NCBI GenBank assembly: GCA_023846275.1
Contig: CM043875.1
Coordinates: forward strand, 7,638,626 to 7,702,625
Length of the DNA stretch: 64,000 nt
Reading direction: 5' to 3'
Source: Vanilla planifolia
Lineage: Eukaryota > Streptophyta > Magnoliopsida > Asparagales > Orchidaceae
The position numbers and the translations under genes were made by a program. The number at the start of each line of letters is the position of its first letter. The stretch's first letter is position 1. Below the pieces are notes generated by a model. That model was not told the origin of the DNA and ran no database searches. It saw only the letters and a list, made by a program, of their open reading frames with translations. Shown here one piece after another: positions 13,206 through 27,878 of the stretch.

Positions 13206-14959
13206 GGCTGGAAAAAGGCAGGAGAAAGCGAGGAAGAAACGGGCGAGGTGTGAAGAAGCTGAATAGGTAATGGGCTTTATTATGGTGGAATAGGGTACGC
13301 AGGAGAGAGGTACAAGTGTGCTTAGGGAGATCCGCAGGAACAAGTTACACTGCGGGGATCGGATCGGATTTACTTCAGTCGGGATCCGGTTTTTGACTCT
13401 GCTTAAGGTCGACAAATAAATCAAATCGGTTTGGTTTTTTTTTTTTTTTAAATCAAACTACGCGGTATTTTAAATCCGTCAATAACAATTATGCTGAATG
13501 AACCTTATGTGTTTTGTTGTCTGCATTCCAACCATTATCGTAACATTTTTAATTGATATATTTTTTTTTCTAAAATTGCAATCATTGAAAAATACTAAAA
13601 AAATATTGACGTCAAATATTTAATAATAGCTAAATTGTAAATTAATGATGGATGCTCAAAAGCTTTCATTAGACAATGTTATTTAATAAGGAATACAATA
13701 GATATGCCATCATAAAAAGAAATTTTTTTTAATATAGATAAAATTAAATTAGAAATAGAAAGAGAGGAGAAAGAGCACGTGAAGAAAAACATAAGAAGAG
13801 ACGTGCTTACCAAAAACACTGGAAAGTGAAAACGTATGGTTGTCGCTTCATTAACTTAACCGGCCATGGTTTGTTTTTCTTTTCGTTTTAATAAAAGCAA
13901 GCAACGTTCGCGAGGACTAAAGCCGACACATAATCAAACAAATCAGGTGATTAAAGAAAGAGTTGGGGAGAGAGAAAAACAAAGAGAAAAAAAAAAGAAA
14001 AAAGAAAAAAGAAAAAAAAAGAAAAATAGAGCAAAAACCAATTTTTAATTGATAATTTCTAAAAAAAATTCCTAATTTTGTTATGCACCGTGTTTTGTTG
14101 ATTCAATTACATCATCAATTGTTTCTTTAATTGAGAAGAAATTGAAAATGATTAAAAAAAATTAAGTACAAAAAATAAAAAGAGAAGAAATGACAAGTGA
14201 CTTTAAGGTAGGCATCTAGTATTGATCTCATGAGATTTGATTACAAAATGAAGTATGTGTTAATTAATGGTTTGTTTAGTTGACGAAAATTTGTAGTAGC
14301 TAACTATTGAAGAGCAAGGCATAATACACTAAATAAGTGGATTAAAGCTTGCTGAATTTGTTCAAGGACTTGGTTCAACTTATTGATCTGGGAGTCATGC
14401 GTAACAAGCTCTTTATGGTATGCCTAAATCATTTAAAGATCTTCATTTATTACATTAATTATAATAGAATATCAAACATTTCTCTTTGCATGGTGACATT
14501 TATGATTGCATTTAAATCTCTTCATTCAATCATCTTATCAAACAATTATGAGTGGCATAAATCTTAATTAATATTACTACAAAATATATTAGATTCAACT
14601 TCATTAAGCTAGGGTGAAATCTTTAATACTACTTTGACATTTCTGGGTTTAGGCGGTGACACTCCTTGCCAATAATCTAAATGTCGTAGGTGGAGGGATG
14701 GCTTTGCCAATGTACCAAAAATCCTTGTTATACTTGATCTTATGTGAAATTTATTTGATCATCTAAGATTTGCTCTGTTTGATATCTTAATTCTAAAGAT
14801 GGAGCTAAATGTATTGGTGGGATAGTTTCACTTGACAAAAATGGTAAAAACTCAAAAGACTCACTAGGTATTAGGCATAGTTTCTTATAAAATATAAAAT
14901 CTCAAATATTAAAGATAATGCTTATTTCATAATTTTTGAGTAAATTCAAAATTTATGTG
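13206..14959. other. SMT2 upstream region, then AT-rich intergenic sequence
   Basis: The first about 200 bases are the SMT2 leader and proximal promoter (GC-richer, on the minus strand). The remainder is AT-rich with a purine-only tract of A runs and GA words at about 13965-14030 that creates a spurious Lys-rich open frame. No other gene is seen. Confidence 0.5.
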
Positions 14960-16480
14960 TTGATACCTAGTTTTTCACAATTCTGAATGGTTTAGCACCA
15001 TGGGCATAAACTTTCTTAAGGGTTCCCAATATGAATCTCTCAAACCTAATACAGATCATCACATAATTATCATCAACAAATTCTTTAGGTTGTCTATGAG
15101 TATTTGCTAACCATTTATAATTTAAATTAATTCGTTTAACATCTTTATGTAATAATGAAATATGATGAGTAAAAAATTCAACAGACTTAATAATGTGGAA
15201 ATCATAAGGTAAGAAAATCAAATCAACAAGACCTTGATGATGATTTCTAAATCAAATTTTCAAAGGACTTAAAATCGTTGTTTTATTAACAGAAATATTC
15301 TAAGTAAATTTAGTGTATGACAATTATTGAACCCAAGTTGAAATATGTTTATCTATTAAGCTACGAAGAAGATGGTTAATAAATTTTGTTTCACTACTTT
15401 TTATTCATCTATTTGGGGATGATATGTTGATAAAAATTTATGTTTTACTTGAACTAATAGATTTACTTAATAATATGGTAAATGTGATATTCAGATGATA
15501 GGAGTTAGATTTATAACATATTGAATATCTCTTAAAGGTAGGAGTGCGTTTGACAAGTCATCAAGAAATACGTTTGTAAATTCTTTTAATAAGGTAGTCA
15601 GGTGCAAATAGTAGTACAAGCTTCCTTAATTGCTACAAACCAAATAACTTTATTACTAGCTATATCATTCTCAATCTTGACTAGTAAAATAGTATTAAGT
15701 AATTTTTCTTTTTTCTTATGTTTTTCTTTTGGAGAATTCGGATTAGAACTTTTTTCAAAGGAGGTCAAGGGTATAGCATGATCTTCTTTCCTTCATATAT
15801 GGAAGTACACGTTATCTTTTTGATTTAAGGTAACATCTCGATTGTATAACCAAGGTCTTCTTAAGATAGAGCTATCTAGTTGCATTGGGATAATATCATA
15901 CCATAATTTCTCATAATATTAACCAAACTTTATAGAAACACAACACCTTTATTATATGAAAATTGAAGTTTTATTGATCCAAAATATGGTGTATGGGTGA
16001 GGATGGTTTGTGAATGTTAAACATATTCTTTTGCTAATATTGTGTGCTATGGCATCAATACAACCATCATTATTTATAATGATTTTATAAGGTTGGTCTT
16101 TAGTTGTAATGAAAGTACTAAAGAATTAGTTCATCACCAATCTTTAGATAATCTTGGTGTAGTTAAAGTGCATCTCATAATAGTTATAAGTGATTTGATA
16201 TAGTAAAAACGTTTACTTAGTGATTATAATTCTTCTTTAATCTCCTTGTTTGGTTGTATAACCTCTTTCTAAACTTTAATACTTTCTTTTATTTCTTTTT
16301 TCATGTCTATGTGTAAGATTCTCTTAGGGCACTGGGCTACGACATTCCATCTCTTATGATAATAATAGCACTCAACTCTAGAACTAATAGATGGTTTGTG
16401 TGAGGGTTGAATTTGATGGGTTGGTGGTATTGATGGAGGGACATGGGTTCTTGTGGAGTACAAGTAGTAGGACATGTGGA
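14960..16480 (-). mobile_element. Ty3/gypsy relic, minus strand
   Basis: Reading the minus strand from the right: a gag zinc-knuckle-like block near 16350-16410 (CYYYHKRWNVVAQC), a retropepsin-like region between about 15800 and 16110 with the HPYTIFW and LRRPW-type signatures, a short stretch like the start of gypsy reverse transcriptase (LPLRDIQ, near 15530), the integrase YHPQ motif near 15400, and the integrase tail (ANTHRQPKEF ... RFERF ... GTLKK ... GAKPF) at 14967-15221. The order is that of gypsy elements. The copy is old, much shorter than a whole element, and broken many times. LTRs could not be fixed, although the 16508-17490 repeat abuts its 5' side. Confidence 0.8.
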
Positions 16481-16507
16481 AGTGGTGGTGTGAGTTTAAG
16501 GGTAGGA

Positions 16508-17490
16508 AGTACAGTAGTATTTTGTTACTTCAATCAAAATTACATTATGTATAATATGATAATTATCCTTACTTATAGAGACTTTAGGGTACAATAATAA
16601 TTTATTAATATAAAAATATGAAAGGATATTTGGGAATACTAAGTGACATATTTTAAAATTCTAAAAGATATTTTAAAATTTCAAAAGTAATAGCAAATTG
16701 CAAAAGAAATACTTTAAATTTGACTAAAAAATTGCTTTAAAAGCTACAAAAGTAATTGATATAAATAGTTCCCAAATAGGACAATGAGTTTTGGGTGACA
16801 GTCTGGCAAGCAGTGAGGCAGCGGGCGACGTGATTAGTACGACATATGCAGAGAGGCATGTGACACATTGGGTCTTGTTTTTAGGTTGATACATAATGCC
16901 TTAGGTCTGGTTTTTAAGTTAACACAAGTCGGAGCAAAGCAGCATGGGTTTATGGGTTAGCGCATCTTGATGGGCCAAGCACATTTGTGGATAAGGTCCA
17001 CAACAATTGAAGGGTCGATGTGAGTAGAGTGGATTTACTAGTTCAAAAGGTTGACATGGGTCAGTGCGAGTCAAGCATGCCATGTGGATTGGTGAGGGTG
17101 ATAACAATGGTTGCTGACGGTAGTAGTAACGACGACAAATATGGCAAAAATAGACCAAAACTCAATTTTAAGCCTTTTTTAATTTATTTTCAACCAAATT
17201 TTGCACTAATAGAATTATTGGAATACAAAGAGATGTTATGTACTGAATTTAAAGTTAAAAATATCTAAAAAACTTTCAATTAATTTTCAAATAACTTAAA
17301 CTAAAGTATAGATGTAAATGACTCGACAAACTAATCAAAGAAAACTGAAATGTGTAATAAACAAGGGTCAAGTCTTAAATAATAATGATAATTGAGACTA
17401 GTGACAAGTAGAGGAGTCAATCCTAGCTTGACTCTGAGTTTGAATAGAACTGTTATGTCTCCAAATTGAACATTTTATGTGATGTTGTGG
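16508..17490. repeat. Dispersed ~1-kb repeat, copy B (LTR-like, unclassified)
   Basis: Diverged duplicate of 2735-3770, sharing block order including 'cttatagagactttaggg', a GC-richer core (about 16790-17130), 'aacaagggtcaag' and 'gaggagtcaatcctagctt'. It lacks the 66-bp duplication. It lies immediately upstream (in minus-strand terms) of a gypsy relic and may be that element's LTR or leader; this is not proven. Confidence 0.6.
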
Positions 17491-20479
17491 ATGCTACTAT
17501 GTCAAACAAACTCATGGATGAAATGCTTATATGTTTACTTTCTATCCTATCATGTATTTGATAAATTTCTTACTCAATTGAATTGGTAAAAAAAATTATA
17601 AAGTGATTAAATAAAAGCAAAAGTTAGTGAATATTGTAAGAAAGCTTATATGTTTATGTATATGAGTGATGTAATATTGATTGCAAGCTATTTGATTGCT
17701 TGGAAAAAGAATTTTAAGATATCAATTAGAGGTTGTTTGCTTCTATACTTGCGTGATATGTTGCTATGTTTCTAGTTGTTACCAATATGTTATTTAACAG
17801 TGATATATTATTTTTTGAGAGCATGATAATACATGTTTATATGTTACTTCACAACATGCTATAATGCCACTTCTCATAAGAGTTATAAAAGAAACATGAA
17901 AATATAAGAATGTGAAAGAAAAAATAATAATTTATTTACAGCCATAATGATCACAAAAAAAGATAAGGATTGAACTTGAGCTAGAAGCCGAACCGGAGGC
18001 AAGATTTAAAATATGAAATGATAAATGATTGTACAAAGTGGTGATTACCATTATGGGATGATAATTTTATGGATAAGCCAAAGGAGTTCTTTATTAAGAT
18101 TATTTTCTTAGAATATTTATTCCACAATAGGCCAAATTTGTTATGAAAATGGTCTTTTCCTAAGTTAATTTTTAAATGAGATGAATAAAATAAAAGAATT
18201 AGAAACATATACATGAAAATTTGTGTCTTATTTATAATGTACATTCACATGCTTATTTTATTATATGTTCAAAATTTCTATGACATGTAATATGACTAAA
18301 GTTGTGGTGTTTTACATGTACATATATGATCTTTCATTGAATTAGTTATAATTAGCACAACCTATTTTTGTTCTAATACTTTTAGGACAAGAGTAAGCTT
18401 AACACATGGCTATTAAGGAGAAATGAGTGATAGTATCATCAACACAATTTGGTATTATTAGTTGTATCAAATGCTACATTAACTAGTTGTGCTTTAGTTT
18501 TAGTAAGTGAGAAGTTTTATTATCCTCATGTTGGATTGAATATGGTTAGTTTTACATGTATAAACAATTTGGTTTTAACATGTGATAGCTTAAAATTTTA
18601 TTTTGTAATGGTTTTTTAAATTTGTAAAAGTGTTTATATTACTTTTATTATAGTTTTAAATAGTTTTCAAACTTCAAGCATGCAAAAAGGGTTTTTGTTA
18701 AAAAAGGAGTTTTTTATGGTTTTATTGTACACAAAACTATGTCATTCAAAATCAAAGGATAAATTTAAAAGAATTAGATGATATGATATTAGACTTGGGA
18801 AAGACCATATGTAAGGTGCCATAAGAGTGATATCAGAATAGTTGAGTCCTAAGGTAGAGAATCATAGGAAGTAGAAAAAACCTAAGATATCAAATTTAGT
18901 AAGAAGGAAACTTAAGGAGCAAAACAAGATTGGAAGAGTCATGGAAGACATTCTAGACATGTTTATAACCTAGAATGTCAAACTTAGAAAGAATGAAACT
19001 TAGGGTTCCAAATTAGTACAAAAAAGTTTAGGAAGATATTATAAGCATGTTCATAACCTAAGATGTGAAATTTGGAAAGAAATGGACAACATAGATGGTA
19101 AGCATGGGTAGATATTCTAAAAGAAAAACATGATTATTGCATCTTTATTTGATATTGGGTGATACTTGTTTTACTTTTATTAGGCATTGCAAGAAAAACT
19201 AGATTAAATGTAAAAGATTTCAAAGCCTACAGAACTATAAATGAAATTATCAGACAATATGATAATATAGATCGTACATTACAATATGCATAAAGAGACC
19301 TTGAATTAAAAATAGAGAAGAATATATAGTATGGTAATAATGATTATATAATACGATATACTTATGCTGGAGACTTAAAAATAAAAATAAAGAACATTGC
19401 ATAGTATAATAACATAGATCATATAATACAATATGAATGAGAAGAAGCAACATTATATAGGTGATAATGTAGATCATATAATATTATATGCATAAGAAAA
19501 GGAGAGTAGAACATCATATAATATGATAGCAAACATTGTGTTATACAATCTGATGAAAATGGAACTAAGCAATGCATTAATAAATACAATAACACTAAGT
19601 GTAGAGTATGACATGCATTAAAAAAAGGCTCTTTAAAATATCATATAGTATCATCAAGTGATCAAGAATGCAAATACGTTGACCAATAACAACATAATGT
19701 ATGATAACAATCCATCATACAATTGATATGGAGATTAAAAATGTAAATAAATTAATTGAGAATATCGTACAATTGATATCAAACCATTGTATAATACGAT
19801 CTTGTGAGAAAGAATATAAAATTAGCTAATTAAAAAATTACATAGTATGATAATAAGCAACATATATTATGATAAGATGAGAAAACCAAATAATAATGTA
19901 GTATTAGATATTCTTGATTAGAAAAATTATGGAAATGAAGAGAGATTATAGTAAGAAGGGAGAGATCATACAAGTATGATTATCTTAAAAAAAGAAAGAG
20001 GGATCATATAATCATTCATATGAGGAGTAATCATGGATATATCGTACAGTACAAAGAGAATGATCTTATAGTATGATAAGAAGGAGAGAGAGACGAGTTT
20101 AGAGGATGGTGTTTGGAGTTAATAATGAACCATATATAGGTTAAACAGGTCTTGCAATAATTCAAGGGGATGTGAATTGGATTTTTTTTATCATGGAGTG
20201 TTTATTATATTAAGAAAAAGTTATGATTTGATTATGAGGATAATATTATTATTTAACATATCTAATCTAAAAGAAATTATAAAATAAAGATCTTAATTAT
20301 ATTGTAGATAAATTGCAGACATTGAGTTTGGAAATTTTAGATAATATGATGGACTAATAAGCTCTAACAATGGCGTAATGTGAAACGAATCTCCTAGAGA
20401 AGAGAAAAACCAAAAATGAAAGGATGATAACAAAGATGTAAACTCAAAAAGGATTAATATATGAGTGAAGTAAAGAGCA
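17491..20479. other. AT-rich sequence with a field of ATCATA/TATGAT motifs
   Basis: No gene is recognised. From about 19240 to 20100 the sequence is crowded with short quasi-palindromic words such as gatcatataatattatat, catataatatgat, ataatacgat and atcatacaagtatgat, separated by purine-rich spacers. It may be the decayed leader or LTR of the gypsy relic that follows. Confidence 0.4.
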
Positions 20480-20890
20480 AATGGAATGATATCAAATCAA
20501 TCAATTAGTGAAACAATTTTTGAGATTTAATCCTTTTTAAACTGAAGATTAACTTATTAGAGTAGAAATACCTTATGATGATATGACTTCTCAGAAGCAC
20601 AAGAAGTGCATGATAGTGAACTTAATCTTAGGTAGTGATGAAAGCCAATGGTGGCAAAAACAACAGTTATTATATTTAGAGGACACACTAAATTTGGTAA
20701 TATCTTGGAGAAAATTTTACCAAATTTTTATAAAATGGCATGTTCTAGCAAAAATAAAAGAAAAGGGACAAAGCAATCTTTCAAAATGTTATCAAAGAAT
20801 TATAATAATTATTTGTTTTCAATAACTAAAATTTAAATTGAATATATATATATGAACATGAGCTAGTTATATCAAATAAACAAACTTGTT
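20480..20890 (+). mobile_element. Ty3/gypsy gag relic
   Basis: An open stretch at 20583-20825 resembles retrotransposon Gag: the order L-x-G-x(3)-QWWQ followed by ISWRKFYQIFIKW matches the family form A-x-WW ... ITWEEFKxxFxxxY. Old and broken fragment. It ends before the TG start of the next LTR at 21227. Confidence 0.65.
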
Positions 20891-21226
20891 ATATGTCATT
20901 GAAAGGTTTGAAGGAGTCAATAAAAAACATTATGTAATTCCCTACATACAAGGGGATGATGAAAGCTATTCAAAGTGAAAAATAAAACCAATCTAATATA
21001 ATCAAAGAAGCAAAAGAAAAAAGAAAAAAATAATTAAGCTACAAGACTAAAAGAATATAGGATGCTCAAGAAAGTCAAACCAAGATCACAATCTATGAAA
21101 TTGGAATAAGAAAGGTTTGTTAATGTCAGATATATGACAAGTTGCATTTAGAAGAACCCTTGAGAATAAGAGTGAAATATTTTACTTACAATGAAAGTAA
21201 CACTATGTAAGAGAATATCTAACATA
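20891..21226. other. Spacer before LTR element, nothing recognised
   Basis: AT-rich; probably a continuation of the upstream gag relic but without identifiable motifs. Confidence 0.35.
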
Positions 21227-22988
21227 TGAGCATATTGTCTTAACTCACAAACACATACCAACTGGCATCACACTAGTCCATTCGAGCTCAGAGTCTTATA
21301 GAGTTGAATCTTATTTCGATTTGTCATCTTTGTCAACTATAAAAGTTGACTACAATACTATTTTTTTCGATAATTATCTCAATTATTTTTTCTCTATTTT
21401 TATAAACAAATTTTGTAGTAAAATATGTCATCATCAATATTGGTTCATTTGTGTGTTTTGCTAGCTATCACCAATCATCTATCATCACCTAGTTGTATAC
21501 TGCTCTCAATCGTTGTCACCTGGTTACCTAACACCACCTAGTCGCCCACCAACTCCAAGTTGCTTGATACTCTCCAGCCACCCAATATCATCTGGACAAC
21601 CAGTAGCCACCCACTCTCTGGCCGCCACCAACCGTCATCCATTACTAACATCCTAGTTGCATCGTTATTGATGTCTGATCATCATATTGCATGATTACAT
21701 AAGTTTTCCTATGCCATTATTTTTTATGTATTTTTATATTTTTTATTTAATGTGATTGACCCATGTGGGGTTAATGTCTTAGAATTTTAAAGATTTCATA
21801 TATTTTTATATTTTATATTTAATATGGGTGACCCATTTGGTGTTAATGTCTTGAAATTTTAAAGATATTTTTTAGATTCTCAAGGGATTTAACTTTAAAA
21901 TTATCTTTTTTTATGTTCACTTACAGTTAATATCTTGAAATTTTAAAGATCTCTTTTGAATTTTCAAATAATTTAACTCCTACATTATCTTTGCTTCATG
22001 TTGATTTCTCATCTTTCTTATATTTATATGTTCTTAAGATGTAATGAATTCTTTTTTTTCATGTATAATTATTGAGCTCTCTTTCATTTATAAATAGGAG
22101 AGGCTTCATCATTATAATATTATTATTAATAAATAAAATTTCTCTTATTTGTGTATTTTTACCTTTGTTAGTAAAAAGTGTATACCTAACTCTTGTTAGA
22201 GAGATTCTAAAATTTCTTCCTCTTGTGAGAGATAAGGATCGAAGGTTAAAGATCTTTCATTAGGAGAGTTGACAAATAAATAAATTCTCTCTTCTTCTAA
22301 TATTTTCAAGTCTTCACTTACCCTTTTACTCTCTTAACTAAACCACCAAACTGCTCCCTCTTCAATAAGGCTTCATACCCTAACTTACCATATTATTACC
22401 CCTTTAATCAAACATTCTTACTAACCCAAACCTCCATCTCATCTCTTTTTTCTGTCTTTGGTGCTTCGCATGTCAACTTTAAAGAAAACTACAAGCCATC
22501 ATTATAAAATAGTGTACTCTTTCTATAACTTTTATTTTATAGATAGTAATCTAAAGTTATAATTACTCTTTCTTCTATTATGACACTCTACATAAAGTTT
22601 ACTTTAAATTTTCTATTTTATAATTGTAAAATTAGATGTGATAAAATATATAGTATGACTTTATGTTTAATACTTAATATGTTGCAACTTACTTCACTAA
22701 ATAATCTACACTATGACTTTGGATACTAATATTTGAATAATTTTATAATGTCATACATACCATATTATATTAATTAGTATATAGTATTCTTTAATATTTT
22801 CTAATAATCTATTAAGCATCTTTAGTTTTGTAGGCTCTAAATTAGATCATAGTAGAAATTTAATTTGTCTTACGTCAACTTTGTTAATAGAGATTATGAT
22901 TTTCTACTTAATATAAAAAATATTTCTTTCTTTGCTTAATGTATCCACTAAGAATTCTTAATTGATTTTAGATAAATTTTGTCTTAAG
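21227..22988 (+). repeat. 5' LTR of the 21-29.5 kb gypsy element
   Basis: Starts tgagcatattgt and matches 27879 onward block by block: ctcacaaacacat, 'gtagtaaaatatgtcatcatc', 'atgctgctctcaatc'-like, and 'aataatctattaagcatct'. The right edge is set by the primer-binding-site-like word at 22992 and is approximate. Confidence 0.75.
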
Positions 22989-25900
22989 AGGTGGTATAAA
23001 GGTAGTGATATGACTCTCTCATATCTTTCCTGGGAACCATCTAGTTTTATCTAGAAAGTGGTTTGGTATAAGTGGGACCTTAATCACTTACCATTTTCTT
23101 TGAAACACACTCTATATCAACTTTGGTGCTTTATAGCTGTAGTTGCTTTGTCATCACAATTTTTTTAAAGAAATAGATATAAAAAAGAAGATATATTATT
23201 TTTCTTTCTTGATATCCCTTTATGTGTTAACCCTTTATATGACCATAATGTCTAGTAAGTCTTATCAAATGATAAATCAAAGTTAAGAACCAATCTAAAA
23301 TCAAGATAAAACTTAAACCAAGACCTTATGTTAGAAATAACTCGATCAATAAGCCCAACTTACCTAGATGGTTGGACAAATACTCGTAAATTAATAGCAT
23401 GATCTAAATTCTAGAAGAGAAAGAGATAATAGAAGAAGAAATATCACCTAATAATCTAGAAGAAGAAAATCTTAGGAAATATAAGAACCATTGAAGACAT
23501 AATTATCATTCTAATAAATTTGACCAAGATATCTATAGAAGAAATCAGGTCGTAGAAGAAAAGATGAATCTTTTGATGAGTCAAACAAAAATAATGATTT
23601 AGATATATCCATAAAGGAGGAAAGACTTAAGAGGTATTGAGAGAGAGAGCATATTCTTAATATGAAATTAGATACTCCAACTTTTGATGATAGTTCTGAT
23701 CTTAAAGATTACATGGGCTATCAAACTAGTATAGATTATTTTGATTGACATCAAATAAGTGAGTAAAAAAGTATCAATTTATGAAGACTAAACTCACTTG
23801 TACTGACTATAGTTTTTCTTAGAAACTAGAGCGACAATATGTTAACAAAGATGAAGAGGTATCCCAAATTTATAAAAATCTTAAGATTATGTTATACAAT
23901 ACGTTCATTCTAATAATCTATAATGTTGAATTATTAGATAAAGATAAATATTTTTTAAAGTGATAGATCTTTGGAGAAGTATATTAATAAATTTGAGAAT
24001 TATAAACTTAAGTACGATATAGAAATACCCAAGCTTAATGTACTCTCCTATTTTAGGATAAGTTTAAAGGAATACATATAGGATGAGTTTAATTTGAGAA
24101 ATATTATTATCTTAGAAAAAGCTTATTACATAATTAAAAATATAAAAAAAGTAAAACTTTCTTGATAAATGACCAGCTAGCCCCTCTAAAGGCCCATACC
24201 ATCATTTCCTAATCCATTCATATTCACACTTCATCTATCCCCTTTACCCTAGTTTCTAAACCTCCTTAACTTATATTATCATCCACTTCTTCATACCTTC
24301 CTCAAACCAACCTATTAAGTTTCAAACTACTTAATTTAGAATTATCTATTTTAAGCATCATGAAAAAGGACATGTGACCATTAATTATCCAAAGAGGGCC
24401 ATAACTATGAACTTAGATAGTGATAATGAACAAGAAAAGTAAGAGAAAAACAAAACATGAATTTTATAATTTCAGTGTTTAGTTGCACCCTTATAGCCTT
24501 ATAATTATAAGATGACTGAAGGTGCACCGACATTTTTAGCACCACTATAAAAATTAAGAAACAATCATGTAGGATGATCATAAATAATAGTAGTTATATT
24601 AATATAATATCTCTTGAGATTATTAAGTAAATAAGAGCTATTTTATTAGAACAACAAAACTTCTATTATATGTCATTGATAGATAAAATATCTATACCTA
24701 TTAAGCAATGATGTTATGTACTATTGAAATTAGATAGATATATTAATGAGATTTTATGTAATATTATACTTAAATAAGTACGTAAACTTATCCTTAGAAG
24801 ATTATGACCTTTTGATAAAAATATGACTTTGAAAGATAAGATTAACAAGTGCTCATTTGTTCATGAAGGAAAGATGATCACATTACATCCTATCTCACCT
24901 CATGAGAAACCCCAAGTACTTAAGCCTAAAAAATCTATAAAAAATTCTAAGCCTAAGAATAAAGAAAAGAGAAAGATAAATAATTTAAACTTGATCTTAC
25001 TATCCTAGGTTATGAAGACCCTTGATCAAGGAGACTTAGTTTAGTTTCTTATAATTAGGGAGTTAATCATCACCTTAGTAGACTCACCACATATTATACA
25101 TGCCTTATTAAAATATTTTTTTTGATATTTTTTTAGATAATATACTAGACACTCTACTTCTGATGTAGAACATACAAAAAATGATAGATCTAATACCTAG
25201 GGTGAGCCTACCCAACCTTTCTCATTATAGGTTAAACCTAAAAGCTCATATTGAGTTAGCTTATTAGGTAGAAGACTTGTAAGAGATTTATCCAAGAAAG
25301 TGTTAGTCATTATGTTGTCTCTAAACTTTAACATCCAAAACAAGAGGAATAAGGAGGATATGTGTTAATAATCAAGAAATTAATAAAATCATAATAAAAT
25401 ATTTGTTTTTCATTCCTTATTTAGACAACCTCTTAGATCAGATGTTAGGTGTCACCATATTTTTTTAAGATATAATTAAAAAATAGTTACTACCAAGTAA
25501 GGATTAGGATGAGAGATGAATGAAAGATAATATTTAAGACTAAAGATGATTTTTATGAATGATTAATGATATTATTTGGGTTATCAAATACACCAAGTAC
25601 ATTAATGAGATCGATGACATAGATTTTAAAATCTTACTTAGGATAATTTATCATAGTTTATTGTAATGATATTTTGATCTATAATAAGTTTATTGAGAAT
25701 CCCCTAAATCATTTGTACAAATTATGTACCATTCTAAAAGAGGAATGGTTATTTTTCAATCTAAAGAAATGCGAATTCTTAATGATCAAGATTTTCTTCT
25801 TAGGATACATAATTTCTTTTAAAGGATTGTTTACTAACCCTAATGAAGTCAAGTAATTATGGAGTGGGTTACTCCAAAAATAATTCATGACATTAAAAGC

Positions 25901-27878
25901 TCCCATGGTTTGGCTATCTTTTGTTAATGACTTATTAAAGACTTTGACATTATTATCACATTGATTATTGATTTTACTAAGTCTAAAAAATTTACTTAGA
26001 ACAAATCTATAAACTTAGCTTTGAAAAATTTGAAAGAGGTTATGGCTAAGGCACCCATTCTAAAACTATATGATTTATTTGCAACCTTTGAGGTTACATG
26101 TAATGCATCGAGAATAGGGATAGGTGGTATCCTTAATCATGACAAACATCTTATTACATTCTTTAGTGAGAAACTTAATGATACTAAAATAAAGTATTCT
26201 ACATATGAAAAGAAACTATGTCATAGTTCAATCTTTAAGATATTAGAGACATTACTTATTATCCAAAGAAATTGTCCTATACTCTGACGATGAAGCACTT
26301 AGGTTCTTAAATTCCCAATAAGACTTTAGTTATAAGCATGCCAAATGATTGGAGTACATTCAGGAGTATGCATTCATTATTAAACACAAGCCTGGCTTAG
26401 AAAACAACGTAGCAGATGCACTTAGTCGACATGTACACTTATTGATCGTTTTCTCTGTATAGGTCCCAAATTTTGACCAAGCTAAAAACCAATATCTTGA
26501 TTATCCTGACTTTGAGCTAATTTGTTAAGAAATTAAATCAATTCAAAGTCTTGTATCCAAAGATTTTAGCTTGAAAGATGGATACATATATAAAAATAAT
26601 AGATTATGCATCTTAAATTTATCACTTAGATTTTTTAGTTTAGAAAATATATGTTAGAGGATTATCTTATATAAAAATAATATCTTATGTAAGCCAAGGA
26701 TCTTATATTCTATTACCTACACCTGATAAGCCATGAGAGCATATAAGTATGGATTTTGTACTTAGATTACCTAAGACCCCATCTAGGTATGACTCTATTC
26801 TTATGGTCATTGATCTTTTCTCTAAAATGGCTTATTTTATCCTTATCTAAGAGATAGGATGCTATTATATAGCTAAGATTTTTTTAATGAAATAATTAAA
26901 TTATTTGGTGTTCTAATGCCCATAATATTTGATTAAGATGTAAGATTTATTACTTATTTTTAGAAGATCTTATGACATTTACTAAGGACCAAGCTAAAAT
27001 GTTTTTCAGCCTACCACCCACGAATGGATGGATACACAAAAGTCATAAATCATAGTTGATGAAATCTTCTTCATAGCTTGATAGAAAAATAACCTAAGCT
27101 TTAGGATCAACTACTATCACAAGCTGAATCTATATATAATAATTCTATGAATCTTAGTATTGGTCTAAGGCCCTTTAAAATTTATTATGATAATAAGCCT
27201 AAGTCTTTCATTGATCTTATTTTCTTACTAGTGAATTTTTAGACTTTTATTTTTACTTCTTTCTTTGCTTCTCATATCTTTTCATTACATAAAATAATAG
27301 TTAAAAAATTAATCTAAGTGATGAAAGCTGTAAGAAATTAGTAGATTTTCATAAAAAGTTAACAAATTTTATGAAAGAGACCATATTATAACTAGAGTTA
27401 AGTCAGAATGATTCTCTCCCAAAGCTTATAAGAAATTTACAAGAGCATGGAGTTAGACCTTTCATAATTGTTCAAAAAATAAGACTAATATATATGTGTT
27501 GGATTTACCAGAAGATTATGAGATTAATACAATATTTAATGTTAAGGATTTGTCATGCACAAGGCATCACATCCAATATCTAATGAGTCATTTAAGCATA
27601 ATTCTCCTATGTTTAGTGATCTTGTTCCTACTACTATGTTAGCATCAATAGTAAGAAAGGACAATATGGAGGAGATTTTAGATCATGAGATAATTTTAAT
27701 CAAAGATTATATACTTAGATAATTTTTAGTTTGTTGTAAGGGCAAGCCTACGATTGAGAACTTTCAACTTATCTATGATGACCTACATCATATCATGCCA
27801 CACCTATTGGAGTACTACTATACCCATCAGCCTGATACTACTGAGCTATTATCTCTCTCAACTAGGGAGGATGAAGTA

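Noticed and set aside
12159-13270. Several long frames on both strands over SMT2
   Set aside because: Shadows of a GC-rich coding region; none resembles a known protein.
13206-13424. 73-codon in-frame N-terminal extension of SMT2
   Set aside because: The upstream open stretch starts at a TTG and has no ATG; it matches no SMT N-terminus and is best read as leader. METVALL is the first Met and the usual start.
13866-14048. Lys-rich open frame
   Set aside because: Low-complexity purine tract; no domain and no gene-like composition.
2735-17490. Copies A and B as the two LTRs of one 14.8-kb element containing SMT2
   Set aside because: The DNA between holds a host gene and unrelated copia relics, the gypsy parts near copy B point outward on the minus strand, and no priming site or target duplication fits.
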